A stretch of 64,000 bases of DNA from Micromussa lordhowensis (Eukaryota; Cnidaria; Anthozoa; Scleractinia; Lobophylliidae): positions 3,029,401 through 3,093,400 of the forward strand of contig OZ026601.1 of NCBI GenBank assembly GCA_964020085.1, given 5' to 3'. Made by a program: the position numbers and the translations under genes. Position 1 is the stretch's first letter. Each line of letters begins with the position of its first letter. Shown here piece after piece: positions 14,815-25,494 of this stretch. The notes below the pieces were generated by a model. The model saw nothing but the letters and a program-made list of their open reading frames with translations. It was not told the origin of the DNA and did no database searches.

Positions 14815-14848
<34 letters not shown>

Positions 14849-16621
14849 CTCCAGTGCGCACGCTATTCATTGGTCACGCACGTGCCACGTCATTTTCAAG
14901 CGCGCGCACGGAGTCCAAAACTCAACAAAATATAGAGCTGATGACCTTTGCGTTAACTTTGTGTGCGAATATTTTTGTTGGATACTCGGTGACCCCCACT
15001 TTTTTTTCGGCAGATCAATTCCTTTTCTGATTCTTTCCATTATACTAAAAAACAAAAAAAATCTGAGCGTGGGAAGTTTTAATTATTTCTCATATACTAC
15101 TCAAATAGGGTCGAATTGGTACGCCTATTACAGGTGTGCGTGACTTAAAGTTGTATTTTTAAGGCTAATTCTAGCTGATTTTATGACATATGTAGCAAAG
15201 ATCTATCATATAGGCCTATATATGCTGCGTTAAAGACACATAACTTAGATATGATTCTTCAACTTAAACATATGCCGATAATAATGAATCCGGCCAGAAT
15301 CGCCTCGAATGACTGGAAATCCTAGAAATGCTATGGTCTGTGATACGCCTTATCTTCAAAACGAGTTCGGTGACCCCCGATTTTTTTTACGTTTTTAATC
15401 TAATCTTATCATTTTGTACCTACAGTCAAAGTTTTAAAAAAATCTGTGCGTGGGAAGTTTTTGGGCGCGAACGTCCTTAAAACAGATGTTTGAATGGGGT
15501 TTGAAACTAATGCTACGTATGCTGAAGTGATTTAACGCCTTTGAAGCGCTGAAGTGTTTTTTTCTTAGGGTTACTTGTATCAGTACGCGCGGCTAATACT
15601 GACGTCTGGCAGGCAATCGTAGCGCGCGCTACTGCGTCTCGAAAAAACTGTAGTTAGCCACCTTAAGGAAAGCGTTTTTTCTCCCTGCCCACGTGCAAGT
15701 TAACCAATCAAAGCCATATCGTACGTAAGACTCCTCCAATGCTAACTACGTAAAAAAGAATACAATTAGCACTTAAATCTAGTACCATGGACTGAGTTGA
15801 CGTGAAATAAGGACTGCGGGTTTTGTCCATTACTGCAAGGATCCCAGAATGTCCAAGGTTTTGATGCGTGATTTGACACAGAACAGAATACCGAAGAACG
15901 GAAAGTCTCACCCTGAAAAAAAAAAGAAAAAGAAAACTTCACGACACACTCCTTGCCGTGCCTCTGCCGGGACTCTTAAACAAAGAAAATGTACACATAA
16001 AAAGAATTAATCACATTGAAACTTTAATAAAACGGAAAATGAAAGGACAGACAGACAGCTCAGTAGCTTTGTGTTCAGCGCGCGCTCTCAACTACCCACT
16101 CTTCAGTTCTACCGCGCTCTTTCGGTAGAATCAACATTTTCCTTGAGAAACTGCGCCCTCAGTAAGGAACATACAGAATAACGAGACTGAATCAAACCGA
16201 ACACGCTAGTCATTGATACTCCAATTAATTAGAACTAAATCAGAGAGTAAAGACAAGAAAATAATCGAAATGAAACTTGTAAAGAAACTCTGTTTGCGTT
16301 TATAGTAAAGGCGCTCAATCTCAAACCACGAACACTTTTAATTTTTTTTTTGGCGCATTTCTTTTCAGTGACTATAGAATGTAGAGTGTTCCTAAAATGT
16401 ACAAGACGGCATTTTCACAGTGTAAAAACGTTTACTACACTCTTGTTACATTCTACAGAAACTCAGATAAATGTACCAAAAAATGTGTCGTGTTTTCACA
16501 GGCGGTTTGACTGTCGTCACTAGTAAAGCACAGTACTCACCGAGCATATCTCTTTAGGAGGTGCAGGACCCCAGATATTGTTTTTGAAGATGTCGTTTGG
16601 CGGTGCGCTATTCGAACGCAT
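106..16621 (-). CDS. CSPP1-like centrosome/spindle-pole protein (tentative), 3' end beyond window
   Basis: Sixteen exons were read on the minus strand: 16541-16621, 10336-10478, 9902-10083, 9085-9266, 8933-8976, 8585-8655, 7173-7232, 5596-5631, 4572-4634, 3626-3769, 3007-3046, 2822-2895, 2488-2545, 1431-1544, 1182-1198, 106-201. From 10478 leftward every splice phase agrees and gives about 440 residues. The family call rests on a repeated glycine-rich motif: YDPWGRPGGGAP, PFGGRQGGGGAP, DPFGREGAGAP and YNPWGKGHGNPP. CSPP1 has a YNPWGKG..GAP motif beside charged coiled coils; here EFLARHFEEKARLRQAQQEE is a similar charged helix. CSPP1 acts at centrosomes, spindle poles and cilia. The first exon starts at 16621 (MRSNSAPPNDIF) and ends in phase 0, while 10478 needs phase 2, so at least one exon between them is missing or the first exon is wrong. 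Other proteins with GxGAP motifs remain possible. Introns hold only the repeats listed separately. Confidence 0.6.
269..1008. mobile_element. MITE of the 'ccctaaaaggtac' family, copy A, interrupted by another element
   Basis: The ends are inverted copies: ctgagaccgggg near 270 and the complementary ccccggtctgag near 1008, each followed inward by ccatataaaaaagga-like sequence. The inner sequence carries the phrases cctcttaggggt and taccttttagggt that recur at 9324-9604, 11629-11932, 31345-31467 and 51760-52072. A second foldback element (391-771) sits inside it. It lies in a CSPP1-like intron. Open frames here are chance reading of the repeat. Confidence 0.6.
391..771. mobile_element. Foldback element with 26-bp terminal inverted repeats, nested in copy A
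   Basis: The left end at 391 reads attgcagaaacgtgagagga and continues ctggga; the right end at 746-771 is its reverse complement. The interior also folds: tgaaaatctaaacattt near 440 is matched inversely by sequence near 700-725. No target duplication is obvious. There is no transposase, so it is non-autonomous. Confidence 0.6.
2078..2410. repeat. Two diverged direct copies of an ~80-bp sequence
   Basis: The phrase gatattgtggtaaaaa followed by atcgaat and then cactcttatcg..acga appears at about 2092-2170 and again at about 2331-2410 with substitutions. It sits in a CSPP1-like intron. The class is unknown. Confidence 0.45.
3384..3480. repeat. ATT/ATC trinucleotide microsatellite
   Basis: There are about 30 units of tta/tca, pure at the left and interrupted to the right, in a CSPP1-like intron. 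The isoleucine-rich open frame across it is an artefact of the repeat. Confidence 0.9.
4986..5119. repeat. Near-perfect hairpin (inverted repeat)
   Basis: Arms at 4986-5045 and 5063-5119 pair almost completely. For example aaataaaccccttc on the left matches gaaggggtttattta on the right, and ctgataatgtcc matches ggacattatcag. The spacer is only about 17 bp. It is probably the terminal part of a foldback or MITE that may extend left to about 4655. Confidence 0.7.
6511..6814 (+). mobile_element. tRNA-derived SINE with 16-bp target-site duplication
   Basis: The left end resembles a tRNA gene: tggcctcatggttagtgcg fits the A box of an RNA polymerase III promoter, and gggttcgagccctggcc about 35 bases on fits the B box. 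The tail is T-rich. The element is flanked by identical tacactgtatgttttt at 6488-6503 and 6815-6830, as expected from LINE-driven insertion. It is in the antisense orientation within a CSPP1-like intron. The tRNA part has no complete cloverleaf, so this is not a functional tRNA gene. Confidence 0.85.
7363..8228. mobile_element. 866-bp palindromic DNA transposon derivative with 9-bp target-site duplication
   Basis: The element starts gggtgtagacaaaacgtgg and ends with the reverse complement. Two ~400-bp arms flank a central ~70 bp. Each arm carries a 12-bp tandem repeat (ggggtccagaaa, about 5-6 units). The flanks are identical gttcaaata at 7354-7362 and 8229-8237. Long inverted arms plus a 9-bp duplication suggest a Mutator-like or similar cut-and-paste family; no transposase remains. 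It lies in a CSPP1-like intron. Confidence 0.85.
8404..8517. repeat. Hairpin element
   Basis: Arms tatacataacttgaaagatt.. at 8404 and ..aatctttcaacttatgtata ending near 8517 pair over about 48 bp, with a spacer of about 15 bp containing ctcttttagttttcc. Both arms contain gcatcgattctctgtgac or its complement. It is about 135 bp from the palindrome's right target duplication and could be a separate small foldback. Confidence 0.7.
9324..9604. mobile_element. MITE of the 'ccctaaaaggtac' family, copy B (complete)
   Basis: This 281-bp copy has inverted ends, ggggacccccatat near 9329 and atatgggggtcccc near 9587. Its internal phrases acccctaaaaggtacga and tgtggcttgaaat are shared with the other copies. 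It lies between two CSPP1-like exons. Confidence 0.65.
10797..11000. repeat. Dispersed repeat containing 'ccctatttaagaccaa'
   Basis: The sequence ttaccctatttaagaccaag followed by gacctgaccaa-like phrases recurs, diverged, at about 51150-51700. It contains poly-C and polypurine runs. No ends are defined. Confidence 0.4.
11629..11932. mobile_element. MITE of the 'ccctaaaaggtac' family, copy C
   Basis: It contains gaacccctaagagatacca, gcgtgacttgaa and taccctaaaaggtac in the same order as copy B, and ends in tatgggggtctcccccc. It is in the upstream part of the CSPP1-like locus. Confidence 0.6.
11938..12118. mobile_element. Small inverted-repeat element
   Basis: The left arm (11939-11985) contains gttagattgctccaagtcag and ttcgctcc. 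The right arm (12063-12118) contains the complements, gagcaatctaac and gaactgacttgga. The spacer is about 80 bp. It immediately follows copy C and may have inserted next to it. Confidence 0.6.
12829..12900 (-). other. Possible alternative 5' exon of the CSPP1-like gene
   Basis: On the minus strand a strong donor (aaat followed by gtgagt) ends an exon at 12829. The exon's last two bases are AT and the acceptor at 10478 supplies G, which would create a start codon across the splice junction followed by DGVNPAQF. Read in another frame, the same exon contains its own ATG (MTISSEKVTP). Both readings are inference; the upstream limit is unknown. Confidence 0.35.
13668..13784. mobile_element. Repeat ending in 'ggttttatcaactgagttga', copy 1
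   Basis: The inverted ends ggttttatcaactgagttga and tcaactcagttgataaaacc enclose cgacgaagggctaacgctcg followed by aaacgtcagc. Copies lie at 21306-21479 and 53836-53892. The inner part resembles the conserved junction of Penelope-like elements; see findings. Confidence 0.7.
13992..14246. mobile_element. MITE rich in 'gttcaac'/'gttgaac'
   Basis: The ends are agcgaatgatacacggttca and its complement. The interior is built almost entirely of short inverted gttcaac/gttgaac motifs, so it can fold extensively. It has no coding capacity. It is in the long 5' intron or upstream region of the CSPP1-like gene. Confidence 0.75.
14816..15480. mobile_element. TTAA-bounded MITE (piggyBac-like), 665 bp
   Basis: The ends are ttaaggacgttcgcgccca and its reverse complement, bounded by TTAA at 14816-14819 and 15477-15480, the target used by piggyBac transposases. 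Inside, the phrases gtgcgtgggaagttt and ggtgaccccc recur as direct repeats. The open frames inside do not resemble a transposase. Confidence 0.8.
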
Positions 16622-19181
16622 TTTGAAAACACCGACAACACGAAGACGCGCTTGGCTCGTAACTCTCGAGCCCTCCCTCTGATCAGCTCATTTCACCCTG
16701 CAATCCTTCTTGACTTTGTGTAAACATTATCATTAAAATTCATTCCAACTGCCATATATTAATGGTTTAATGAAACCTACATCCTGGTCGTAATAAGTGC
16801 GTGAAATTTAATACGTCATCAATTTTCTAATGCCACTTAATGAGAACGTTACGTCATCAGGATGATTATTACGTCACCGTACGGGTGTCCGAGGCAAAAT
16901 GTCACCTTTCTTTACAGTTAGCCTTCGTCTATTCTTTTCATAGGACAACTGAAATTGGGAAAAGTGCACAGTCGAAAGTGAAGACTTTCCAGCAGTTTCA
17001 TTATTTCTTTTTTTCAGTTTTTGGTTGACCACAAGACTTAAGTTGCATTTTAAAGCTGAAAACGACACATGTTAAAAAAATTAATAGAACTTTATTCATC
17101 ATTGTGACAAGTTGGTCCTACCTTTACTTATTCAACCTGAATAAAATGTGCCTTTTTTAATAGCCTAATATACTAGGCTTATTTCAATAAACTTATTGGG
17201 TCTCTTCTTAGTTCTATGAATTATGATATTAATAGAGAGAAAAAATGATATTATTAGAGAGAAAAACTACTAACGCCAGAAAGATCAGTTTCTATAACTA
17301 ATATTTGTTTGACATAACATAAATCTTGCAACTTCAACTTAGTTGTCCAAGATCTTCGATCTTGCATATATCTCACACTTCCTGTTAACATTGTTTTTCT
17401 GTCGGAGCAGAATTTAATTTAAACACAAACCTCTTCTGACACTATTTCCATAGTGATCCTATAACCCAAATTCCTTACAGAAACCCATCCCTGAAGCAAA
17501 CCAAGTATATAGAATTTTTCCTCGCCCCATGGGAAATTAACCAATCAGGACACTGGAAAGCTGTTGCATAGTAGGTTTCGCCCACAGGTTACGCAGCAGT
17601 AGTTCCCATTGTAATTTGACACACTTGACAGCTTGTTTCCCACCTAAATCTTTCAAGGGGTAAACTACTTATATATTGTTTTCTCGTGGTCAGTGTAATG
17701 TGGAGTTTACACCATAAACTTGATTTGACGTGAAACTGACCCAATTCACCTCCCCCACCTCAAAAAAAGATTTGATATTCTTGGCAGAATGACTTGCTGA
17801 AGGGTCTCTGTACAGTAAAATACTAGGTTACAAACTTTCTTAGCTCTGCATCAGAGAAAAAAAAAACGCTTCACACATCTTTGCATGTCCAGAAGACTGG
17901 GTCATGAGCTTTTGATAATTGTCCTCATTTACAAATAACAATGTTTGTAAAGCTTGAATATTGACTGTAAAATTATCATTCTGTAAAGAACAGGAAACAC
18001 TTACATGATAAATCAACCATTCTATCAGAAATAATTCCATTTTATATATTAATTATACCATCAAATCAAATCAAATGTTTTACAATCATTTAATCAAAGC
18101 ATTGTATTATAGATAGCCATACAACTGGAGCATGTTTTTCACAACCGTCCAATTAACATGTGATTTATAAACATCCAGTCAGTGTGTATGACATAACTGT
18201 CCAATCAGGGGTGTGTGCCATAAAGAGTCCATAAACATCCATTCAGCTTGTGTTATACATGTCTCCAATCAGGCAATCATATTTTATAAGTATCCATTAT
18301 TAAGCATATGTGCTATAAATTTCTCCAATCAGGCACTGGTGTTCTATAACCATCCATTCAGGATACATGTTATAACTATCCAATCAGCCCACTAGAGCAT
18401 GTGATTTCTAACCACGCAATCTGATCATGTGTCATACAACTATCCAATCAGAAATACCTTGTTTAACTACAGTTAGTACTTTTAACGTTGACTAGCATAC
18501 CCTCAAAGTACTTTTCAAATCATTATAATAATCAGATTTGTGAGGTTTAAAATATTTTCAAGTCTGTACAGAATAAACTAGAGACTGTACACTGTACATT
18601 AGCCTAGCACTATAACAATAATTATTATTCACAAAATTTTGAAATTGATATCCTAGGACTTATCTTTTGTCTACTGTTGTTCATTGTGACATTTGCTTGA
18701 ATTTTGTACACTCCAGTCCTCAAAAGCTGAAAACCCTCAATGGTATCTTGCTACTGAATCATAATTACATGGATGTATGGACTTGTCTTCATATATCTTC
18801 AAGCCAGAAACCTTTCCAAGGCAGACAGTCACAGCTGGGTTCTGAAGAACTCATTGTATCCACATGCAAGATTGGTGGAGAATTTAGTGGAACTTTTCCT
18901 GTGCCTTTTTAATCCTGATTTGCTGTTTACACAAACTAAATTGAAACCAGGATGAGCCAATGAAAACTTTACCACTCCAAGGACACCATGAACATCGTCA
19001 TCATCATCATCAGTTCTTATAGCGCCGTAGGACACAGGAGGCCTCAAGCGACACCATATTGAGAAGTTGATCTTCTGTTCTAATTACCAGCAAATAAACA
19101 TATAAGACAATACTACTTCCATACTTGTCATGAAAATCGGTTGTCCTATGTATTGATCACTTCTCAGTTATTGACTTTAGG
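16622..19181. other. Intergenic region between the CSPP1-like and first SNX genes
   Basis: This 2.6-kb stretch should hold the CSPP1-like promoter and the 3' UTR of the SNX gene. I see no coding exon and no clear TATA box. The one structured part is the CCAAT-containing tandem array at 18120-18462. A short cat-repeat lies at 18987-19010. Confidence 0.6.
18120..18462. repeat. Degenerate tandem array carrying five CCAATCAG motifs
   Basis: Exact CCAATCAG occurs at 18201, 18265, 18325, 18380 and 18444, spaced 55-64 bp. Between them lie related half-units (ccattcag, ccagtcag) and phrases like atgtgttataac. This is an old minisatellite with a half-unit of about 30 bp. CCAAT boxes bind NF-Y in animals; whether they do here is unknown. 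It is about 1.5 kb upstream of the CSPP1-like start. Confidence 0.6.
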
Positions 19182-21493
19182 TTAGTAATCAAACCGATGC
19201 TCTCTTCCACTTTCCATATCACAATTGACATCTACATAGTCCAAGTCCAGGTCCATGTCAAAGAACTCATCCGATGTGTCAACATCAACTCCCACTTGTG
19301 CGATAGGATCAAATGGAATAATTTCATAATCCTCTAGTACAAGGTCTATTTCATCCCTTGGTGTCCCATGCCAGCTACGACTCAGTGGATGCTCCTCAAT
19401 CTGTGATTCCGCTTCTGCGCCAGAAGTACTTCCCATGCTTTCTATACCATCCTCGCTACTACCAGGAATTGTGGGGAGGGTCAACAAACCACTAGGATAT
19501 GCAATACAGCTGATACTGCGACATTTCTTCATGTCTCTGTATGCTGCAGAAACAAGAATTAAATCTTCGAGTTAAACAGTATGACCCTCACAATATTACA
19601 AGAATCAGACACAGTCTTAAAAGTGGAGGGCATTAAAATTTCTCCAAGTTTCCAAAAGCACTGTGCATGTACAATAATTACAGTGGAATCCCATAAAAAT
19701 GGTCACTAACACTGGCGACTGACTGGTCTAAATTGAGTGTGTCTGAACACTTTTAAACAACTGTTCTCTAATAAGGATCCAGAATGCAGATATAATTTGT
19801 AAAAAATTGAAACTTGAATCAGTGTGTAAAATATTAACAATGGGAAGATGAACATAATTGGTTTGAGTGGACGTGCAAATGCGGCAAAATAGTAAAGGAT
19901 TATACAGATTGGGATTTCAGAATGTGGCCATTGGCAGTATAAACGGGGTAGCCACATTAACAGGGTTTTCTTATAAGAAAATGTATGGGCGTTTCACCAG
20001 GCAAAAAAAGTGGCTCAGTAAAAAGGCGACCATATTAACAAGATCACTGTAAGGTTGGGTTGAATTGTATTGAATACACTTTAAACATACTTGGAGTATC
20101 AACTTCTGTTCTACCACCACCAAACCCAAACAGATCATCACTGTGATAACTTGACCAGCCTTTACCATAGGTCTTGGATTTAAGTGTCGGAGACCTAAAA
20201 GTAAACAACACAACACAATTATTTTAAAATAACAGTGATCAAAATTAGCAGTCATCTGAGAGGACAAAAAAATGTTTGGACAACCATTTTTCTGTAAAAT
20301 TAAAGTTATGGGTTGTCTGGGGAAAATAATACGGTAACCGTACTTAGCATTGTTACTGTGAAGTCCAACCAAATAACAAAACATTGTGGGAAAGTACATT
20401 GCAAGTCCAAGGCTGTGCTCTAAGCAAAATTGCAAGGTGCCCAAGGCTTCTTATGTAGGAAATCTTGGGTACCCAGCTCTAACAAGCTTTACTTTCATAA
20501 GAGGCACACGGGCACTTCTAGACCACAGCCCTGAAGTTATCAAATATACATTTACAGGTAAGAAAATTTTGCTGCCGAAGAGTAGCTAGCCAGCTTCAGT
20601 GAAAATTGCCAAATGAATGCTTAATTACAGAGTAGTGAACTAGGCTATTATTTAGTGTACACAGGTAGCATATCTTTCGAAAAAACAGAGGACTTTAGTT
20701 TGTCTGCTATTCCCAGCTAAATGTTTTACGGCCAGTCTTTGATGTAACCTTTAGGCTTTTTACTAAAACCACTGGCTTTTTGCTGTTGTTACTGAATTTC
20801 TGTTATGTGAATATGCAAGTGTTATACTTTCTGTTTCAAGGAAGTACTTTTGCTAAGCATTAAGTTCTGGTTGAATGATGTTTCAAGGAAGCCATTTTGT
20901 GCCACTTTGCATCATTTACGTAGAAACCATTTTGACTACTGGATTTTAGAGGTCTTCAAATCATTTGTAAACTCTTTGCCTACTCTTAATGAGTTGTGGC
21001 ATTATTTTGGGTGAAAACCTATAACTAAGCAACAAATTATACAATATTATACCATATTGACAATAGGTTGTCCTGCATTTGGAATAACGACAACTTGGAT
21101 ACTTTTTTAATTTCAGGCACTGAAATAATAAAGTTAACTTCATTGAAAAGTGCAGTGTGGCCAAGTGACAAATTCCTCCCCAATCTTCATGTACTCATGG
21201 AACAAAATGTTTTCTACGATTAAAAAGATATTCAAGTGCAAGATTTTCCCTCTGTAACAAGTATCAAAATATTTTACAGACAGAGTATAACATTTTAGGA
21301 GATAATTTGGTTTTATCAACTGAGTTGATAATGTGAATTGGCCACCGTAAAGAGATTCGAAAGCTGAAGTTTCAAGTATTAGCCCTTCATCGGAGCGAAT
21401 CGCTCTGACGAAACGTCAACTTTTGAATCTCTTTACGGTGGCCAATTCACATTATCAACTCAGTTGATAAAACCAAATTATCTTGTAATACTC

Positions 21494-21528
<35 letters not shown>

Positions 21529-24403
21529 TGCCCCTTTATAACATTAATTTTTAGGCCTATTAGTTTAATAAGTCACTCTCTCCCAACCCTTTTATTTCAT
21601 GCCTGACAACCTTTGATATGCACTTGGGTTGTGAAAAAAAGCCAAACTAAATAATAAATTTGAGCATGTTCTGTTTTTCTATTGAATTGAAGAAATACAA
21701 GTGGAGAGCAAGAAATGCTGCAGGAACAGGAGCTGACAGGCATTTGTCTCGACAGCTTTTTAGAGTTTCTTTTGATCATCAAAATGTACAGTATATTTTT
21801 TTTTTGCTCATGCCATCATTATGTCAAAAGCTCATGCTGTGTTTCTATCGAGTTGTACAAACACAATTTTCACCAATCAGCATGTGTATCTTCTTTTGGT
21901 TATTTTGTAAATATGCATATGAATGATACTACAGTAGTTGTACTGCAACCTAAGAACACGGAATCGGATACAAGTCTGCCAGACTAGTCATTGAGCCTTT
22001 TGGTTGCTTTGAAACATAATTATAAACAAGAGCCTTACTTTTCTGTCAATGGATACTCCGCACTGAATGTCTTCGTCCTTGGTTTTCTTTGCTCCTCGTC
22101 TTTTCTCAGTTTCTTGTCATGTAATCTGAGCACAAGTGATCTGATTCCACCGGGAGTTCGTGTTTTGAGGTAATACTCCATTTGGTGTTTGTTTAAACCC
22201 GTCTGCAGGAAAACCAACATGGCTGGATCATTTGCAAACGCATTTCTACTTGCAAGACTGAAGAGTAGAGAAGAGAAAAAAAGATTATTAATAACCAACA
22301 TTTGCTACTGATGGCAATGATGTCACTTTTTTAGTGAGAAATGCTTTTCTCAGCAGTGCTACTCAACTAATATACCTGGTAGATTAGAGATTTTATTTTG
22401 ATAACTTTTTGTTCGTGTCAAGTCATGACTAATCCATGCTGTGGTTTGGCGGTTATCTTAATTTGCAATTTCATCTGGCATCTGATTGGTTGCAAAACAA
22501 CAAACATTCCAGAAATTTTCTCTGGTGTTTACGGTTTTACAACTGTAATGGCAATTTGTAGTTTTTGATTGCAATTTGGACGTTTTTTATCTTTAATTGT
22601 TTGATGTCCTTGTTTCAGCAAAACGCATGTGAAGTATGTAAAGTATGCAGAAACATTTTCTTTTTGCTGCTACTTTCAGAGCTTCACAACTTTTAAATAA
22701 CATATAATTCAAGAAATCAGGTATCATGCCACATGAGAGACAAACATGTCAGACAAATATAAAACCCTTAATATATCAGGCAACTACAGCAAACTTAAGC
22801 TCTAAAACAAACCTGTTCAGGAATCTCTCCAAGCCCTGTTGGCGCTTCTGTAAAAAACTGTCCTTAAACCGCCCAATGAGCTGCTTTCTTGGTAGCCGTG
22901 GAACATGCCTATTTGTAATAAAGTAAATTATTAAAATTTATTTTTAAAGCTAGACATAATAGCACTAATTTGTAATGTACATTTATGCTGTTTCCCAAAA
23001 TATAGGAACACAGTCAAGGACAATATGACTTCATCTAGCTTGCAATGAGTTTAAAATTATTAAAATTTGTATCCTTCATACAAATACAAGAAGGACAAAC
23101 TAAACTGAATTTACACCAACTTACATCATGACCATGTCATCAAGCCCTAGTTTATTTCTAAGCCAAACAAATTCAGAATATCTTCTTCGAACACGGGAAT
23201 GGAACAGTGGAAATGCTGGATGGTTGGTCTGAAAAATTAAATCAACACAATTAATAGCCCTCTACATGTAGTTATGATGCTACAAATATTGAAACATGAT
23301 TGATGCAATTTTTTCTCAGTAATCAAACTTCTCGGATATAATTTAAATTCCCCAAGATCTAAATACAGGAAGGGATCAGAGCACAGGAGTGACCTCCAAG
23401 GAAATCGTCATTATAAGGGATCTTAGTTTATCTAGGCCCACGATAATAAATTGAAGTAGAAAAGATCTAGATTCGAAGACCTGCGTGCTTATAGTGTGTT
23501 AGAGGTGTGGCTCACAGATGACCACTCACTATAACCTGTTAATTAGCGTGTACGCTTACAAGAAACTCCTATCTCTCATCAAAACTATTTTGTTGAATAC
23601 CTTTACAAGATTAACTTAATCTTTTTTTTTTTCGCATACACAAAAGATGTAAGCTTGCACTTCGCAAATAATACTAAGCTTACCTTTTCGTATAATGAGG
23701 CAAATGTGAGATGACATTTACCCAAACCAATCGAGTCCATCAGTTTTGACGAAGTCGGCTTAAATCGCTCGCTCCTTCTTCCTAGCTTGTTTAGTTGTTT
23801 TGATAAGGCGATTAACTAGCAGGGGATGTTTTCTTAACTCGGCTTGGAGGGTGAACAGCAATGTTTTTTTCAAAATTTGATCACTTTTTATAGACAAAGA
23901 TCATCCTTAGCACAACAAGTGTTTCAGACGGCGAGGGAAGCCTTTTATTGTCGACCAAAATTGGATCACTTAGTCTTGACTGGTAAAACTACTAATAAAG
24001 ACCGGTACACAAGAAACTCGAGCCCTCTGATCTGAGGTAAAAGGGCTGAACTGACCCGTAAAATTGACCCTTCCAGAAACAAAATCGAATGATATCTTAC
24101 CTTCAACTCAATTTCATAGTCTGTGTATTGTGCCTTTTCATTTTCGATGTGAGTTCGAGGATTTTTAACTTCGATTTCCAAATACTGCAAGCAAATGAGA
24201 CCATTATGAGTAAAAACGAGAAAGGCCGATGGATCACGATCAGCTTACAACCGGCTGGGCATACAGCAAAACCGCTAAAAATATTTCCCACTCACCGCGT
24301 TGCCGTAAGCCGTTTCTCCTACTTGATCTCTAATCATAGTCCAATCATATCTCGGCCGAAACAGCCTGTAACGTCGTCTTCTATACATACGTGATACAGG
24401 AAC
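19182..24403 (-). CDS. Sorting nexin 10/11-type PX-domain protein, complete (350 aa)
   Basis: Exons: 24296-24403 (start ATG at 24388), 24101-24184, 23125-23228, 22813-22908, 22039-22248, 20091-20194, 19182-19543. All phases agree. A donor at 24517 suggests a noncoding first exon. The PX domain spans about residues 32-145: YLEIEVKNPRTHI, then VRRRYSEFVWLR at 72-83 (the Arg-Tyr that contacts phosphatidylinositol 3-phosphate in this family), a proline loop LPRK at 99-102, and RQQGLERFL. The spelling matches vertebrate SNX10/SNX11, which act on endosomes; SNX10 also works with the V-ATPase. At 350 residues it is longer than vertebrate SNX10 (about 200) because of an acidic, low-complexity tail. 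The last exon is rich in Asp/Glu (FFDMDLDLDYVDV). A related gene lies at 33796-45057. Confidence 0.88.
19681..20049. mobile_element. Mariner/Tigger-type MITE between the last two SNX exons
   Basis: It begins cagtggaatcccataaaaat and ends ttaacaagatcactg, with TA on both sides (19679-19680, 20050-20051). The cagtgg..cactg ends flanked by TA are typical of Tigger/pogo-like elements. The interior contains inverted pieces such as ggccattggc and accatattaacaa. It is non-autonomous. Confidence 0.55.
21306..21479. mobile_element. Repeat ending in 'ggttttatcaactgagttga', copy 2
   Basis: It has the same inverted ends as the copy at 13668. Here the interior is an inverted pair of the tttacggtggccaattcaca sequence around agcccttcatcggagcg, so the whole copy is a palindrome. 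It lies in a SNX intron. Confidence 0.7.
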
Positions 24404-24603
24404 CTGAAAAACATCAGCAAACGTATCTCAGCCTCCAGTCAAAACAGACGGGACGTAATTTAAGAACCGAAACAAAGACAAAATACGATTGCGTACCGGC
24501 CATTTTGTATACTTACTCGACCCAGGCCTGCTCTATATGTTTTGTTGTGGTCAAGCCGGCCCGGATGAGGAAAACTAACTACCAAACATCATATGCAGAC
24601 GTC

Positions 24604-25453
24604 ATTTACCTTGGAATGTGATTTCTTAACACAGATTCTTTCTTAAGAACGGAATAGTATATGTTTAAAGTGATACACTGGTGGCCGTGAAAACCTTAAT
24701 TATTACGTAATCAGTGCTATCAAGCACGTGTCACGCCCGTGCCTCAAACATGACCCACAACACAGCGTACAGGCGGCATCCAAGGCTCGTTGTGATAGTG
24801 TTTTTGTAAGGCTCTTAGGCCAGGGTGTATTCTCAAAATAAGCAGGCGCAGATAAACTGCTGTCAACTGACATCACAACATTTTTTTCGGCGCGGTCAAT
24901 GTCACTCATGTCATGGACCTCATTAAAAGAGGATCTACTGGACTCAACTGTGCCCCAGAAAGGAATTTTGTAAAATCGTTTTCAAACAAGGATCACATCA
25001 CTTTGTCGGTAAACTATTTGGCTGTTCTGTAAGTGAATATATGAAAGATAATCTATGTGAAGTGCGAAGAAAGCATGAAGACATGATTGATCATCGCAGT
25101 TATGTACACAACTTAATGAAATTTATGACCCAAGGACTGAGAAAACTCAGGCTTGAAAATTCAGGCTTGAACAGGATTCGAACCCATGACCTCTGCGATA
25201 CCGGTAGGTGGGAACTGGTCACGTTGTGAGTTCGTAATGTACCCGTAGATGGCGAAGAATACAAGTGAATATATGAAAGATCATATATTTGAACTGCGGA
25301 GTAAGATATGAAGACATGAATGATCATCTTAGTTACGCTTAACTCCCACTAACCGCGACTTATATGATATATAACTACATCATATAAGGAGACTTGTGTT
25401 TATATGGGGTAACGTAACTCTTTTACAAATCATCCTTATGGAGTTTTTATGCC

Positions 25454-25494
<41 letters not shown>

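Noticed and set aside
15708..15911. Second exon of the CSPP1-like gene after a good polypyrimidine acceptor
   Set aside because: It joins exon 1 in frame but has no strong donor in phase 2, which the next confirmed exon needs; the only fitting donor (gtcctt) is poor.
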